NCBI GenBank assembly: GCA_010909725.1
Contig: JAACMV010000014.1
Location: 1,096,501 to 1,160,500 of the forward strand
Length of the DNA: 64,000 bases
DNA from: Picochlorum sp. 'celeri'
Lineage: Eukaryota > Chlorophyta > Trebouxiophyceae
Direction of reading: 5' to 3'
A model generated the notes under the pieces. It was not told the origin of the DNA, made no database searches, and was given only the letters and a program-made list of their open reading frames with translations. The position numbers and the translations under genes are program-made. Numbering within the stretch: position 1 is the first letter of the stretch; the number at the start of each line of letters is the position of its first letter. This document shows positions 20,270 through 29,265 of this stretch, piece by piece.

Positions 20270-21734
20270 TTACAGCTTCTCTGGAGCATTGATCACACCA
20301 GTGAAGAGAGCCAGTCCGGTCTCATTGTGGATGACTGAAAAGTGGAAAGGTTTATCAAATTTGACAAAAAGCTCATTCGTTGGTTGGATCATAGCCCGCA
20401 TCATGACGATTGACGTGACTGCAGCGGCTTCCGTTCCTTTCTCGTCCACTTTCACGTACACCTTCTGCCTCACGTCAGAGACAAACAAGTTGCCATCTTC
20501 GGTGAGCCTCTGGAAATCACCTGGCTTGAAAATAGGACCTAGTCCCTGGTGTAGCAATGCACCGCTCAGGCTGTTGTCCGATGTGACTTCAAAACGGGGC
20601 AGAAATAATTTAGCTTTTGTGTAGCCGCCGGGTCCGACGCGCTTCCATGGCAAGGCGTCATTCACATGGCGATCAGAGAGGACATGCTGCTGGCATGCCA
20701 TCACCGCCTCCATGTAATCCATTCCGGAACTCAAGCGCAATCTCCCAGTTGACTTGGCCAAGTCTTCAGCAGGCATTGCAAAGACGGCATAGAATTTTCC
20801 ACCCTTATAATTCATGCGAACAGCCACGCATGGGACACCATTTGAGCCAGGCCCTGAGGTTGTGAACTCTGAACCTTGGATGGCAGGGCCCTTTTCATAT
20901 TGCATGTACATCATTGGACTCTTGATTTCGCTGCCGTCGAGTTTATAAAATGGCAGAGGATTTGTCTCCAATTTATTGAATTGCTCTTCCCAGAAGCCTT
21001 TAAAATAAATGGCATTGATGAGAATCAAAGAGGCATGTGATGCCGTCTCCTCGTCAATGATCTCAGTAATCTTGTCCTTTGTGGCTTTTGAAACCCACGA
21101 ATTCACCTTTGCAGCGTTCTCCAATGTTTGAATATCCGCATCATAGTCTGACCGCAGCGCCTGCTTGTAGCCCTCCACAAGCTTTGTTGCCTTACCAACC
21201 CAGGCAGAGTTTCCTTCGCAAAACTCCAAAAACCCATCCGATGCTGCATCTTGCAGCACCCGCGAGAGTCCATACATGGCTTTCTGAGCATCAGACTCGC
21301 CCTTGTATCCTTTAAACAGGACGTCCAACAACGCCGCGTGAGAAGCACTGCCAACTTTTGAACCAGGAACGAGCATGCTCAAAGCGTGAACCAAACCGTA
21401 TGGGCTTAGTAGCCATGCATCTTTATTCTGCAACACAACCATAACCATATAATATGTAATATTATTGCCTCCCAACGTGATACCGTACCTTTGAGTTCTC
21501 TTGGTAAACCTTGTCTAAAACCTGTCTACCAAACGCGTTGATCGTTGGACCCAATCCTGACGACATATCCATCCAGAATGTGCTGTCAACACTTGGCTGG
21601 TCCTTGTAATGGGTTTTTTTCACAAATGGAGCACCTATCACGCACAGAAGAACCAAAACTCCGACAGCGTTTCGGTAGAATTTTGGTTTTGACGTTTTGT
21701 CAGACACGGTACTGCTATCAGGCCGAGCACTCAT
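20270..21734 (-). CDS. Serpin with N-terminal membrane anchor
   Basis: Serpins trap proteases by a shape change after cleavage of an exposed loop. Exons 21734-21489 and 21427-20270 (61-nt intron) give 467 residues, longer than the usual 350-400. The extra part is an N-terminal cytosolic-like tail (about 22 residues) followed by one hydrophobic helix (AVGVLVLLCVIGAPFV), which predicts a type II membrane protein or uncleaved signal. Serpin signatures: LLSPYGLVHALSML, ILINAIYFKGFW, the reactive-loop hinge EKGTEAAAVTS, and FHFSVIHNETGLALFTGVI at the C-terminus. The hinge has small residues as in inhibitory serpins; the scissile bond falls around MMRAM. No ER-retention signal is seen. The stop lies 14 bases past that of the convergent arsS. 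Confidence 0.92.
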
Positions 21735-21780
21735 GAATTCATTCCTTCTTTGAATTTATTCTGCTCCAATGGAAATGCAC

Positions 21781-22716
21781 CTACTCGATATTTCTCTCGG
21801 ATTGGCAGGCATCAATGGCCTGCCCAGCAGATTTGACCAAGCCAAACAGTGACCGGATTTCCTGCGTGGTAGCTCTGCTCCGCATCAGCACATTTCTGAG
21901 ATGTCCGAGGGGCTGCAGACGCCTTCCATGATTGCCTTGATCCCCACCTCCCCTGCTTTCCGTGGTATCCAGGCCTAAGTGCGACACCACCCTGGTGACT
22001 TGTGAGAGCAAGGCATTCAGTTCTGAATGGTTTGCTAAATTTCTATCCAGGCAATCATCGGTAGCAGGATTTCCATCGTATATAATCCACTCATACAAAC
22101 GAGAAACGACAACTGCGACGGCATGGCTCAAATTTAGTGAGGGGAAATCAGCATTGCTGGGAATGTGGATTGCATGAGAGCAGGCTTGAATCTCCTCCTG
22201 GAATAAACCGTGTTCTTCCCTCCCAAACACGAGCATGATTGACGGAGTGGAATGTTTTTCAATTGATGTAGTGAGAGCAGGTGTAAGTGATCCATTTGAA
22301 GTCAGGAAAGAGTGAAGACTTTCTGTCCTTCTCCCCACTCCGCTCCTACGAGTGAAACAGATCGATACCTTGGCTTGCCCCAAAGCATCACTCAATGTGT
22401 CTACAACATCCAATGAGTCCAACAGGGGAGACTTGCAGGCGACTTTGTGGATAACATCTTCGTCAGACGAGGCAAGTCCTTCCTTTGAGCTACCTGGGAA
22501 AGAGCACCGGGGATTGACCAGGACAACTTTGCCGATACCAAAGTTACCCGATACACGTAACACTGACCCAATATTCTCTGGACTTTTGGGTGATACCAGA
22601 ACTACCCCCACATTGCGCAGTTTTGAATTTGTTGTTGCATGGCATATCCCTGCCTGACCACAGCGACCGACCCATCTGTTGCGCGGTCTGATGAACTGAA
22701 AGTATAATTGAGACAT
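21781..22716 (-). CDS. SPOUT RNA methyltransferase, TrmJ-like
   Basis: A 311-residue trefoil-knot (SPOUT/TrmH superfamily) methyltransferase using SAM to make 2'-O-methyl ribose in RNA. The knot motifs are VVLVSPKSPENIGSVLRVSGNFG near the start, VFGREEHGLFQEEIQAC in the middle, and IPSNADFPSLNLSHAVAVVV at the SAM loop. The pattern is closest to TrmJ/LasT-type tRNA methyltransferases that act on position 32 of tRNA. The first ~30 residues (IRPRNRWVGRCGQAG) are basic and could target a plastid or mitochondrion, consistent with the bacterial character. No intron. The exact RNA target is inferred from family only. Confidence 0.9.
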   Translation of the reverse strand: MSQLYFQFIRPRNRWVGRCGQAGICHATTNSKLRNVGVVLVSPKSPENIGSVLRVSGNFGIGKVVLVNPRCSFPGSSKEGLASSDEDVIHKVACKSPLLDSLDVVDTLSDALGQAKVSICFTRRSGVGRRTESLHSFLTSNGSLTPALTTSIEKHSTPSIMLVFGREEHGLFQEEIQACSHAIHIPSNADFPSLNLSHAVAVVVSRLYEWIIYDGNPATDDCLDRNLANHSELNALLSQVTRVVSHLGLDTTESRGGGDQGNHGRRLQPLGHLRNVLMRSRATTQEIRSLFGLVKSAGQAIDACQSERNIE

Positions 22717-23033
22717 AATGTATTTGCATTTATTCTGCTTTGGGAAAGCAAAGCCATGCGGTCGTCCTGACGTCCTTGATTAGAACTTTTCTGAGTTGGG
22801 ATCAGCATGCCATGATGCAGCCAAACGCGTTTCACACGATTCGCTTTGGGTAGAGAGAATTAGTCAGAAAAATAAAGAAAGATGTGGGATTTGAAAAAGA
22901 TGGGTGATTGACGTGGGCAGTCTCGGGAGAAAGGGGCCTGTCAGTTGGAGAGCATCTTGGTGTTGGTTTCCTTCCTATCGGCAATATGGGGATTTTGATA
23001 CATTAATTACAAGATTAAAAGATATTCAAGGCC
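22717..23033. promoter_or_regulatory. Divergent promoter region, TrmJ-like / VTT gene
   Basis: These 317 bases separate two divergent starts. They include an AT-rich segment just upstream of the VTT gene (near 22999-23030). No gene or repeat is seen. Confidence 0.4.
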
Positions 23034-23966
23034 ATGGCAAATACGAGTGTGACTAGATCTGGCGGGATGAGCCCCATGACGCCTCGTCAAAGAAAATGCA
23101 GGACTCCGCAGATTGCTTTTGGAGCCGTGTTGGTCCTCGGTGCCATCATCGTTGGGATGAATTTCAGCCCTGATAAAGCTTTATTGCTGTTGGATTGGGT
23201 TTCAGAGCACAGGAAGGAGGGCTCGGCATTGTTTATCGTCGCATACATTGCAGGGGTGGTCTTCATGTTGCCGGCCATGGTGATGTCCATGGCATCCGGG
23301 GCTATCTTTGGCATGGTTGCTGGGACAGCCATGTCATGGTTTGGGAGCAGTGTGGGCCAAGTGATCGCATTTATTGCTGGGAGATATGTATTCAAAGATG
23401 CTGTGGTCTCGTATTTGACAAAGCAGTTTCCGAAATGGACTGCTATTGATGCAGCAATGGCTAGAGAGGGCTGGAAACTCGTGACTTTGTTGAGGTTGTC
23501 TCCCATTGCACCATGGAATATTTTGAACTATGCCCTTAGTGTGACGAGCGTTTCTTTCAGCACATACACACTTGCCTCGTCTGTATCCATTTTGCCATAC
23601 CTGCTTTTGTTTGTGTATTTTGGATCCATGGCGAGGAATCTGGCTGATGTGTTCACGGGAGAGACCAATTTAGATTCAAATGCGACCATAATCATGGGGA
23701 GTGGCAGTGGCATTGCATTGGTGGGATTGGTGTGGTATGCAACCCATGTATCTCGAAAGGCAATGGGGGATGCTCTGAGAGAGCATGCAAATGATTTGCC
23801 CCATGAAATTACTCATGACGACGACGTCGTTCAATTACTGGGTGGTCAGAATAGTAATGATTTAGAAAATGCTGATTTGGAAGAGGATGTTCCGTCTTTC
23901 TCCAGAGTACTCTATGACGATGTTGCTGAGCAAAAGTCTGTAGAACTTGCGGAACGAAATTCATGA
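23034..23966 (+). CDS. VTT-domain (TVP38/TMEM64, DedA-like) membrane protein
   Basis: A polytopic membrane protein of 310 residues, no intron. The VTT (SNARE-associated Golgi) domain spans about residues 55-215 with FMLPAMVMSMASGAIFGMVAG, SSVGQVIAFIAGRYVF and LLRLSPIAPWNILNYALSVTSVSF. The GR and PxxPxxxxNY features are conserved in TVP38/TMEM64 proteins. Members act as lipid scramblases or in membrane trafficking; the algal and plastid ones are poorly known. The last ~85 residues form an acidic cytosolic tail (DDDVVQLLGG, LEEDVPSF). The start has a strong gccATGG context. Confidence 0.88.
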   Translation: MANTSVTRSGGMSPMTPRQRKCRTPQIAFGAVLVLGAIIVGMNFSPDKALLLLDWVSEHRKEGSALFIVAYIAGVVFMLPAMVMSMASGAIFGMVAGTAMSWFGSSVGQVIAFIAGRYVFKDAVVSYLTKQFPKWTAIDAAMAREGWKLVTLLRLSPIAPWNILNYALSVTSVSFSTYTLASSVSILPYLLLFVYFGSMARNLADVFTGETNLDSNATIIMGSGSGIALVGLVWYATHVSRKAMGDALREHANDLPHEITHDDDVVQLLGGQNSNDLENADLEEDVPSFSRVLYDDVAEQKSVELAERNS

Positions 23967-24010
23967 ATTCATGTTCACCGGTGTGTAAACAATATTATAT
24001 TACTTTTTGG

Positions 24011-26161
24011 TTATGGAGCGATTAAATCTATTGCATAGCTTGACATTGTTGTGGGAGCAACTTGGAAAAGATTCTTCCACGTGTCCTTATCAGGTTTCCT
24101 GTTTTCTGGCAGCCCTGGCACAGCATCCTCGAATGTTGGGTATGCCTCCGTATCGTCTTCGAGATCGTATTCATCTAGACGATCTGGAACTGAGGACGTC
24201 ATAATATCAGAAAGGTGTATACCTGACGAGCTGGCTTGGCTCCTGGCTCGCGACACAGCAAGGTCAATCTGACTCTGCATCATGCCAAGCTTTTCAAACG
24301 AGTCGGCGTGAGGGATTCCCAGGGATTGCAAGTGAAGCCATGAAGGGATGTTATGGATACGTTTGCCATTTTTGTCGGGGTTGCTGTCAGGTTTCATGCC
24401 TGCCTGTTTTGCTTTCTTTCTTCTGGCTTTGGCAGTCACTTGCCTGAGGCACTCATCCAAGGTCACTTCTATATCACAGTTTGTAGCAATGGCGGCCAAT
24501 TTACGCCATGTCGCGCGTTGCCCTTCCCATTTAGCAAGCATGACATCATCTTTACTCAAGTTGATCACAGATTTTAGGGTAGACAGGGTGGTCACCGGGA
24601 GCACCATGGTCACATCCCCCTCCCATGGCTGGCTCAGAAGCTTTAAAAGCTTTGAAGCCCCAAGCTTCCTCGGCATGAGCTCCATCAATTGCTGACATCT
24701 ATGTTTGAATTCTTGCTCTATCAAAACACCGATTGTTCTGGGTACCGACTCCTTTGCGGCAATAATTGGTAAAAGATATGGATTGCATTGTGACACCAGG
24801 AAGTAATTGACATTGAACATTTCGCTCAAACCTCTCATTGGCAAATCTTCCTCTAGGGACCCATCCCTCCATCTTCTCTGCGATTCTCCTGCAGACTTGT
24901 TGGCAAATGGAGCCACGCGGCCTTTGGAATCCCTCGCTAGCAGAGTCTGAGGTGCAAACAAAAAGGGGAATGCCGACGAGCATGCCACTGCAGACCACAC
25001 GAGTACATTTGGGGCTGTCAGGTAATTGAGAAGACGAGGAGGTTCTGTTGTGTCAGCTGCAGAAACAGCAACATTCAGTGCTATACCGCTACGGGCATAA
25101 GCCTCCTCAAAGGTGTATTCTCCCAGCAGTTTCTGCAGACGATCTTGGAGCACACGATAATCTTGCAAAGTCCCTTTCAATAGCAAATGGCTCGCTATTT
25201 GCACAGCAGTATTGTAGGAATAGAAATCTATCCCTTTCAACGTCTCGTCGAGAGACGAGAACAATTCTTTTAATTCTGACCTGGTGCGAGTACCAACCAA
25301 AGCAACAACAATGGCACCAGCACTCGAACCAGACAGCACCCTGGGAAGAAGCGACGCGTCCAAGAGTGCCTTGATCACCCCCAAATGGAACGACCCGAAA
25401 GAACCTCCTCCAGATAATACCAGCGCCGTCCTTCCAAACGCATGCCTTGTCTCCCGAAGAAAAGCCAGTCTCTCCTCCACTGGCACACTTGCAGCACTGG
25501 AAATGTCCCTTAAACAGTACTTCACTTGCAAAATATATTCTTGAATAGGCCTTGGAACCGATGATAAGCGGCAATGTAACGATGCGTCCGCAATATTACC
25601 CATATTACGTATTAAATCAGCCCTCACAACAAACATGAGTTCGTATGGATCACCCCTCTCCCTAATTCTCCTCAGATATTCAACCCGGCCTTGAATCAGA
25701 TCTATGTCATATAGCTGATTCTGTAGTTTTTCTACCGCCTCTATCCGCTTCTCGTCCACTTTTTCGAGCGCAGATGCACACCTTTTCCAGTCTTCGTACG
25801 TTTCTGCCTCCATCATTTTCTGCCGCAGCAAACGCCTCCTTCCACGTCTTCCGGACTTTGAATCCAAGTACATCCGTACCATGAAATGCACGGACATTCC
25901 ACCCAGAAACAACCCCATGACTGCGTGCCAGTGCTTCAAGGCCACGCCCAATTTGACACGAGGTCCCACCATAGACAGAGGCTTGTTCAACCAGGCTACG
26001 CAGTCCAATAGGCGCCTCACCAGCTCGGACGCCAGCGACTGAACTCTTCTACCCATCAATAGATGAAACGCAATCATATTTCTACCGTGACGAGACATCA
26101 AGGTCGCCAAACCCCCGGTGCCACGTCCCGACCCAACGGAAGGGTTTGCTCCGTATGCCAT
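24011..26161 (-). CDS. Patatin-like triacylglycerol lipase, SDP1/Tgl3-Tgl5 type
   Basis: A 716-residue lipase that would release fatty acids from storage triacylglycerol on lipid droplets. The patatin domain (about residues 240-470) has the oxyanion glycine run ALVLSGGGSFGSFHLGV, the nucleophile motif GSSAG and the catalytic Asp in WRDGSLEEDLPMRGL. The upstream region with EDWKRCASALEKVDE and the paired domain layout match SDP1 of plants and the Tgl3/4/5 lipases of yeast. One or two hydrophobic stretches occur near the N-terminus (AVMGLFLGGMSVHFMV). No intron. The C-terminal ~150 residues are charged and disordered-looking, a usual place for phosphorylation in this family. Confidence 0.92.
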   Translation of the reverse strand: MAYGANPSVGSGRGTGGLATLMSRHGRNMIAFHLLMGRRVQSLASELVRRLLDCVAWLNKPLSMVGPRVKLGVALKHWHAVMGLFLGGMSVHFMVRMYLDSKSGRRGRRRLLRQKMMEAETYEDWKRCASALEKVDEKRIEAVEKLQNQLYDIDLIQGRVEYLRRIRERGDPYELMFVVRADLIRNMGNIADASLHCRLSSVPRPIQEYILQVKYCLRDISSAASVPVEERLAFLRETRHAFGRTALVLSGGGSFGSFHLGVIKALLDASLLPRVLSGSSAGAIVVALVGTRTRSELKELFSSLDETLKGIDFYSYNTAVQIASHLLLKGTLQDYRVLQDRLQKLLGEYTFEEAYARSGIALNVAVSAADTTEPPRLLNYLTAPNVLVWSAVACSSAFPFLFAPQTLLARDSKGRVAPFANKSAGESQRRWRDGSLEEDLPMRGLSEMFNVNYFLVSQCNPYLLPIIAAKESVPRTIGVLIEQEFKHRCQQLMELMPRKLGASKLLKLLSQPWEGDVTMVLPVTTLSTLKSVINLSKDDVMLAKWEGQRATWRKLAAIATNCDIEVTLDECLRQVTAKARRKKAKQAGMKPDSNPDKNGKRIHNIPSWLHLQSLGIPHADSFEKLGMMQSQIDLAVSRARSQASSSGIHLSDIMTSSVPDRLDEYDLEDDTEAYPTFEDAVPGLPENRKPDKDTWKNLFQVAPTTMSSYAIDLIAP

Positions 26162-26500
26162 CTACGCAACGCTGTTTTGCAAATCGCCATACATGGCAAC
26201 CACTAAAACTCTACTAGTGTAATATAATCAAATCAAACGCATACATTATGGGTTGGGTTTGCTGCAGGCTCTTTTGATACACCTCAAGTAACAAGCTTGT
26301 ATTCATATCAAGAAAAATCTTACATCAGCAAACATGTCATGATGCGATTGATACTCGAGTTCAGGAGTTTGTTCAAGTTGCTAATGATAAAGAGGCAAAG
26401 AATATGACATCATTGTTGCCATTTTTACAATACATCAAATCTCATACGTGAGAAATTGTTTTTCAAAATGTGCCATGGCACAATACCTTGTGTGGTGCAT
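26162..26500. promoter_or_regulatory. Intergenic region upstream of SDP1-like lipase
   Basis: These 339 bases lie between two minus-strand genes and should hold the lipase promoter and the terminator side of the next gene. The segment is AT-rich. No conserved element or gene is seen. Confidence 0.35.
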
Positions 26501-27415
26501 CTAAGCCTTCTGGGCAAGATCGAACGTGATCAACAATGGATCGTGTTGGAAGTTATGAGCAATTTCCTTGTCCAATGGTAACAGATGAACTTCATTGACG
26601 ATCAAATCGGTGCAGGCAGAGCCCTTTGGATGAACAGCCACGGAGTAATCCACTCTGCCCTTTGGCATGCCCTTGGCATCCAAGGAGGACCTGCGTGGCG
26701 CCTCAGTCTCTGGGTATACATGAACAGAAGCTGACCACTCGCTGTCCTCCAATGGCGTGGCCCTCAATGGCTCACTATTCGTATTCCAGCATCCAGCAAT
26801 CAGTGCAGGAGACCCATCATTCACGCACACATTTGCCACGTGTCCAATGAACTCCTTCGCCATGGATGTCTTCACAGCAGTCTGAATAGGATGTCCCTCG
26901 CCATTGGAATTTACAATTTTCTTCCCGTGGTACGAAAGGAGGAAGAACTTGCGACCCTCCGCCACCTGAAGAACGGCACCAGCCCACCTGCCATCGAAAG
27001 ACGACAATTGCTGCTTGATATCCGCGTGCATTCCAGCCAAAAGGTGCTCAGAGTCGTAGAACTTACCAATAGAGTGCCTTTCCATATCCTTCTCTGTGTA
27101 TACGGAAGTATCATACAGGACCACGGCATCGCGCTTGTCATCCCCAAGGTCCACATCCTGATTTCCCCACTGACGAACGGCCTTGAAAGTGTCAGATCCA
27201 TGAGCCTTGTTAATATCGGCAATCAATTCGGCCAAGCATCGCTCCGTATTCCACTCATAATCCTGCAAGCAGATGGCAGTCGGCTCGTGGTTGCCGGCCT
27301 TGGCGCACGTGAACGCATCCACGATAGCTTTATGCTCGTCAGCACGAGTAGTATTAGGATTGGTGCCAAAACTGAGGCAATTCAGGCATAAAATAGAACC
27401 AGAGTGCTGTGCCAT
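26501..27415 (-). CDS. Endonuclease/exonuclease/phosphatase-fold-like protein
   Basis: A 304-residue protein, no intron, that reads like a diverged member of the EEP superfamily. Landmarks in the expected order are AICLQDYEW (the usual metal-binding LQE site, with D for E), LLSYHGKK, LIAGCWNTNSEP (in place of GDFN), GRVDYSVAV and FQHDPLLITFDL (in place of SDHxP). Several canonical catalytic residues are therefore altered, so activity is doubtful. No targeting sequence or membrane helix. Codon use resembles the neighbouring PetC gene, which suggests good expression. The assignment is by pattern only. Confidence 0.6.
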   Translation of the reverse strand: MAQHSGSILCLNCLSFGTNPNTTRADEHKAIVDAFTCAKAGNHEPTAICLQDYEWNTERCLAELIADINKAHGSDTFKAVRQWGNQDVDLGDDKRDAVVLYDTSVYTEKDMERHSIGKFYDSEHLLAGMHADIKQQLSSFDGRWAGAVLQVAEGRKFFLLSYHGKKIVNSNGEGHPIQTAVKTSMAKEFIGHVANVCVNDGSPALIAGCWNTNSEPLRATPLEDSEWSASVHVYPETEAPRRSSLDAKGMPKGRVDYSVAVHPKGSACTDLIVNEVHLLPLDKEIAHNFQHDPLLITFDLAQKA

Positions 27416-27753
27416 GGTGTCGTTGATCCTGATGGGTGGTGTCCAGCCGATCGCTCTGTGTTCAGGTATATCGCAAAGATGGGTAGATGGGTTCTACAGT
27501 AATCTACAGGTACAATGTAGTATAATTTTATCTTGAGAAGGTCGTCGTCAACCATGACACTGCCTATAGCGTCATCAGCGTCTCGGGAGAGAAGAGACGA
27601 CAAAGATACCGGTCACGCCGAGCCTTGGATAGGATACCTCTCCCTCAGTTGCTAGGGGCAACCTTCACGTGAACAACAATATGTGGCTCCAAGGGGCCTG
27701 CCCATAATTCAAAAAAAATTCAGTTTTATTTTATCGAACGAATTTGTATCACA
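27416..27753. promoter_or_regulatory. Divergent promoter region, EEP-like gene / PetC
   Basis: These 338 bases lie between two divergent starts. An A/T-rich segment (near 27709-27740) precedes the PetC start. No gene is seen. Confidence 0.4.
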
Positions 27754-28538
27754 ATGTTGACTACAGCAACTATTCAGAAGCCATGTGCTTCTCAGGTGGC
27801 AGCCCTTCGCGCTGCCCCAAAGGCTCCTCGTGCCACTGCCCGCATGTCCGTGCGTGCTGCATCTGCAGCAGTTGACGATGTCCCATCCCCAGAAAAGCGT
27901 GGCATCATGAATTTGTTGCTCCTTGGAGCCATTGGTGCACCAGTACGTTGATGGATATTAGAGTGTCTTTGCGATAAGGTTACCCGATGTTGGCTGGCTG
28001 GCTGGGCGACAGAACGACTGCCACAGCTGGCACAGACCCCGTTGGAGGTTGAATAATACAATTAATATAAATTCTCATGTGTGTGCAGGCTGCTGGTATG
28101 GCTGGACCATTTGCCCTGTTCTTCGTGCCAAAGAGCTCTGGAGGAGGTGCTGGTGGACAGACCGCCAAGGATGCCTTGGGTAACGATATCAAGGAGTCCG
28201 AGTGGGTCAAGACCCATCAGCCAGGAGACCGCTCTTTGGCTCAGGGACTCAAGGGTGACGCAACCTACTTGGTCGTCACCGGCGAGGGAAAGATTGAAAA
28301 GTACGGAATCAATGCCGTGTGCACCCATTTGGGATGCGTCGTGCCATGGAACGCCGCAGAGAACAAGTTCATGTGCCCTTGCCACGGATCTCAGTACAAC
28401 AACCAAGGAAAGGTTGTCCGTGGACCAGCCCCATTGTCTCTTGCCTTGGCTCACTGCGACGTTAATGACGACCTTGTCACATTCTCTCCATGGACCGAGA
28501 CTGATTTCCGTACTGGACTCGCACCATGGTGGAAATAA
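27754..28538 (+). CDS. petC: Cytochrome b6f Rieske iron-sulfur protein PetC
   Basis: PetC carries electrons from plastoquinol to cytochrome f in the thylakoid b6f complex. Exons 27754-27942 and 28089-28538 (146-nt intron, phase 0) give 212 residues. The first ~40 residues form a transit peptide rich in A, R, T and S ([19 protein letters not shown]), with no hydrophobic signal before it. A Gly/Ala-rich membrane helix follows across the splice site ([24 protein letters not shown]). The 2Fe-2S cluster loops are CTHLGC and CPCHGSQY, and the protein ends [12 protein letters not shown] as in plastid PetC. Codons are noticeably uniform, consistent with high expression. The intron is about twice the local usual length. 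Confidence 0.97.
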
Positions 28539-28647
28539 GTCATCGGATGTATCTTGTTTTATTCATGTAACACAGAGAACGTAGCAGGAATTTATAATAT
28601 AGGACAGCAGGCCCTCCTATACGAATACAGGAAGATTCATCTTTTCT

Positions 28648-28980
28648 CTATCCTCGCAGCTCCAGTGAGGGACTCTTCTCATACGCGCAACTCCTTTCTT
28701 TTACTTGTTTTGCTAATTTCGTATTCTCGTCCAGTATCTCTTTTAGCAACCTCTTTTTCTCCTCTGTTTCCTCATGAAGACGGGTTGACCTTTCCACCAG
28801 ACCCGTTGCTTTTCTCTCCAACGCGTGCACTCGGTGCACCAAGGAATATGTGGTCGGGTTTCCCGCAGCTATTGTATTTCTACATCCTTCAATACCCTGA
28901 TACGCGACCTCTAACGAAGACAGGAAGGCTTGAACCGCCGATTGCGTTGAACTCTTGTTGTTACTCTCAACGACCACCAT
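28648..28980 (-). CDS. Small coiled-coil protein, unknown
   Basis: A 110-residue frame from the ATG at 28980. The N-terminal half is mixed (MVVVESNNKSSTQSAVQAFL). The C-terminal half is a strong helical heptad region (ERKATGLVERSTRLHEETEEKKRLLKEILDENTKLAKQ). No membrane or targeting sequence. An acceptor-like ttctgcag lies just upstream of the ATG, so a 5' exon may exist. Size and shape fit subunits of Mediator, BLOC or similar complexes, but nothing decides this. It converges with petC. Confidence 0.55.
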   Translation of the reverse strand: MVVVESNNKSSTQSAVQAFLSSLEVAYQGIEGCRNTIAAGNPTTYSLVHRVHALERKATGLVERSTRLHEETEEKKRLLKEILDENTKLAKQVKERSCAYEKSPSLELRG

Positions 28981-29265
28981 TGCAGGTCTCTGCAGAACCA
29001 ACTGCCTGCGTCTGTGATGTTATCTTTAAAGTCTGCTACTACAAGTAAATATAAATCGCATGCAGATGAATCTGATCAGAATGTTTTCATTCCTGAGCAT
29101 TTCATGAAATCTTGTCAATTTCGAAATCCGGCATTCGCCTACTCCATACATTCCAAGAGGAGGGCAACAGAATAATAATTTATATTCATAGCATATCATT
29201 AATTGACTTACTATGGTGTGACTCTATCAGCGCATGGGTCGTTTATTTGTTCACTGTCAAAAGAC

